Below, in pieces: positions 8,021 through 8,489 of a stretch of DNA of 8,489 nt; position 1 is the stretch's first letter; every line of letters begins with the position of its first letter. The stretch covers positions 1 to 8,489 of the forward strand of contig JAGOCV010000170.1 of NCBI GenBank assembly GCA_017998575.1, given 5' to 3'. Both the position numbers and the translations under genes were made by a program. This DNA is from Burkholderiaceae bacterium (lineage in GTDB: Bacteria > Pseudomonadota > Gammaproteobacteria > Burkholderiales > Burkholderiaceae). The notes below the pieces were generated by a model that saw nothing but the letters and a program-made list of their open reading frames with translations, was not told where the DNA came from and made no database searches.

Positions 8021-8029
8021 CTCCCCTTA
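8021..8029 (-). promoter_or_regulatory. Compact stop/RBS/start junction before the PKS gene
   Basis: On the minus strand the upstream NRPS ends TAA, followed by GGGGAG and then the ATG of the PKS gene. The purine-rich AAGGGGAG overlaps the stop codon and abuts the ATG, so spacing is shorter than usual. Reinitiation by ribosomes finishing the NRPS is a plausible way the PKS is translated. The ATG is preferred as the start because the next in-frame ATG (codon 12) begins at the KS core itself. Confidence 0.55.
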
Positions 8030-8488
8030 CCCCTGAATCTGTTTGGCGGCGCGCGCGCGGGCGCGCTCCAGCGCCCCGCTGGTGCTCACCGGTGTGGACA
8101 TGCGTTCGGCCTGGGCGGCCACGGTGGTGCGCTGGAACAGCTCCACCAGCGGGAACTCCTTGCCGAACTCGCGCTGCATGGCGGCCTGCAGCCGCACCAG
8201 CAGCAGCGAATGGCCGCCCAGGTCGAAGAAGTTGGCGTGCAGGCCGATGCGCTGGGTGTTCAGCACTTCGCGCCAGAGCGCAGCCACCTGGCGTTGCACC
8301 GGCGTCATGAGGGCCTCGTCGGCGCTGTCGTCCGCCTCGTCCACCGCCAGCGTCGGCACCGGCAGGGCCTTGCGGTCCACCTTGCCGTTGGGCGTGAGCG
8401 GCAGCGCCTCCAGCACCACGAACAGGTTGGGCACCATGTACTCGGGCAACTGGACGCGCAAGGTGGCTCGCGCGGCCTCGGCCTCGAA
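8027..8488 (-). CDS. NRPS, 3' end only (A-domain end, PCP, C-terminal tail)
   Basis: C-terminal part of a non-ribosomal peptide synthetase; the 5' end lies beyond the right edge. The frame stays open to the edge, so the TTG at 8461 is an internal Leu codon and not a start. The 153 visible residues begin in the adenylation C-terminal subdomain (LPEYMVPN, then core A10 PLTPNGKVDRKAL with the catalytic Lys at visible residue 36). A peptidyl carrier domain follows (about 62-130), with NFFDLGGHSL and the phosphopantetheine Ser at visible residue 94. The protein ends in a short Ala/Arg-rich tail (ERARARAAKQIQG), probably helical. The specificity residues of this A domain are outside the window, so its amino acid is unknown. 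It ends with TAA, 6 nt before the PKS start, so its carrier domain most likely donates directly to the PKS ketosynthase. Family assignment is firm; the number of modules upstream is unknown. Confidence 0.95.
   Translation of the reverse strand, partial: FEAEAARATLRVQLPEYMVPNLFVVLEALPLTPNGKVDRKALPVPTLAVDEADDSADEALMTPVQRQVAALWREVLNTQRIGLHANFFDLGGHSLLLVRLQAAMQREFGKEFPLVELFQRTTVAAQAERMSTPVSTSGALERARARAAKQIQG
8379..8401. repeat. Copy 2 of a 23-bp exact direct repeat in A10 motif DNA
   Basis: This is the second copy, in the partial upstream NRPS, encoding the same PLTPNGKV core. Both copies have the same orientation and are about 8 kb apart, so recombination between them would excise the PKS gene together with most of the downstream NRPS. 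Confidence 0.75.
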
Positions 8489-8489
8489 G

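Noticed and set aside
8021..8026. An internal promoter or terminator between genes
   Set aside because: The only non-coding bases between genes are 6 nt, and the other junctions overlap, so no regulatory region fits.
8027..8461. Treating the TTG at 8461 as the start of a small free-standing carrier protein
   Set aside because: The frame continues upstream to the window edge with typical A-domain sequence, so this is the end of a larger NRPS.
1..8489. tRNA, rRNA, CRISPR array, insertion sequence or transposase
   Set aside because: Nothing of the kind was recognised. The window is continuously coding for the four minus-strand genes, and the only repeats found are short motif-level matches.

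Overview
The window is a GC-rich (around 70% by eye) stretch of a bacterial hybrid NRPS/PKS biosynthetic operon. Everything is encoded on the minus strand, so transcription runs from the right edge to the left edge. Codon style and composition suggest a Gram-negative, possibly a betaproteobacterium of the Burkholderiales/Comamonadaceae kind, but this is an impression. No marker gene in the window fixes the taxonomy.

Layout in transcription order. (1) 8488-8027: the last 153 residues of an NRPS cut by the window edge (end of an adenylation domain, a carrier domain and a short basic tail). (2) 8020-3395: a complete one-module type I PKS of 1541 aa, KS-AT-KR-ACP, with a malonyl-type AT and no dehydratase or enoylreductase, ending in an acidic tail. 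(3) 3398-93: a complete one-module NRPS of 1101 aa, TubC-type docking domain-C-A-PCP, whose adenylation pocket reads as glycine. (4) 96-1: the first 32 codons of an alpha/beta-hydrolase-like protein that leaves the window on the left. The junctions are a 6-nt gap, a 4-nt TTGA overlap and a 4-nt ATGA overlap. This is a translationally coupled operon with no room for internal promoters, and no non-coding stretch exceeds 6 nt.

Functional reading (inference from domain order). The upstream NRPS delivers an amino-acyl or peptidyl thioester to the PKS. The PKS adds one malonate-derived C2 unit and reduces the beta-ketone to a hydroxyl, which would give a gamma-amino-beta-hydroxy (statine-like) unit. 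The PKS acidic tail then docks onto the TubC-type domain of the next NRPS, which adds glycine. No thioesterase, reductase or terminal condensation domain is present, so the chain is either passed on or released by something encoded to the left, for which the hydrolase-like protein is one candidate. The compound cannot be named from this window. No RNA genes, mobile elements or CRISPR arrays were seen.
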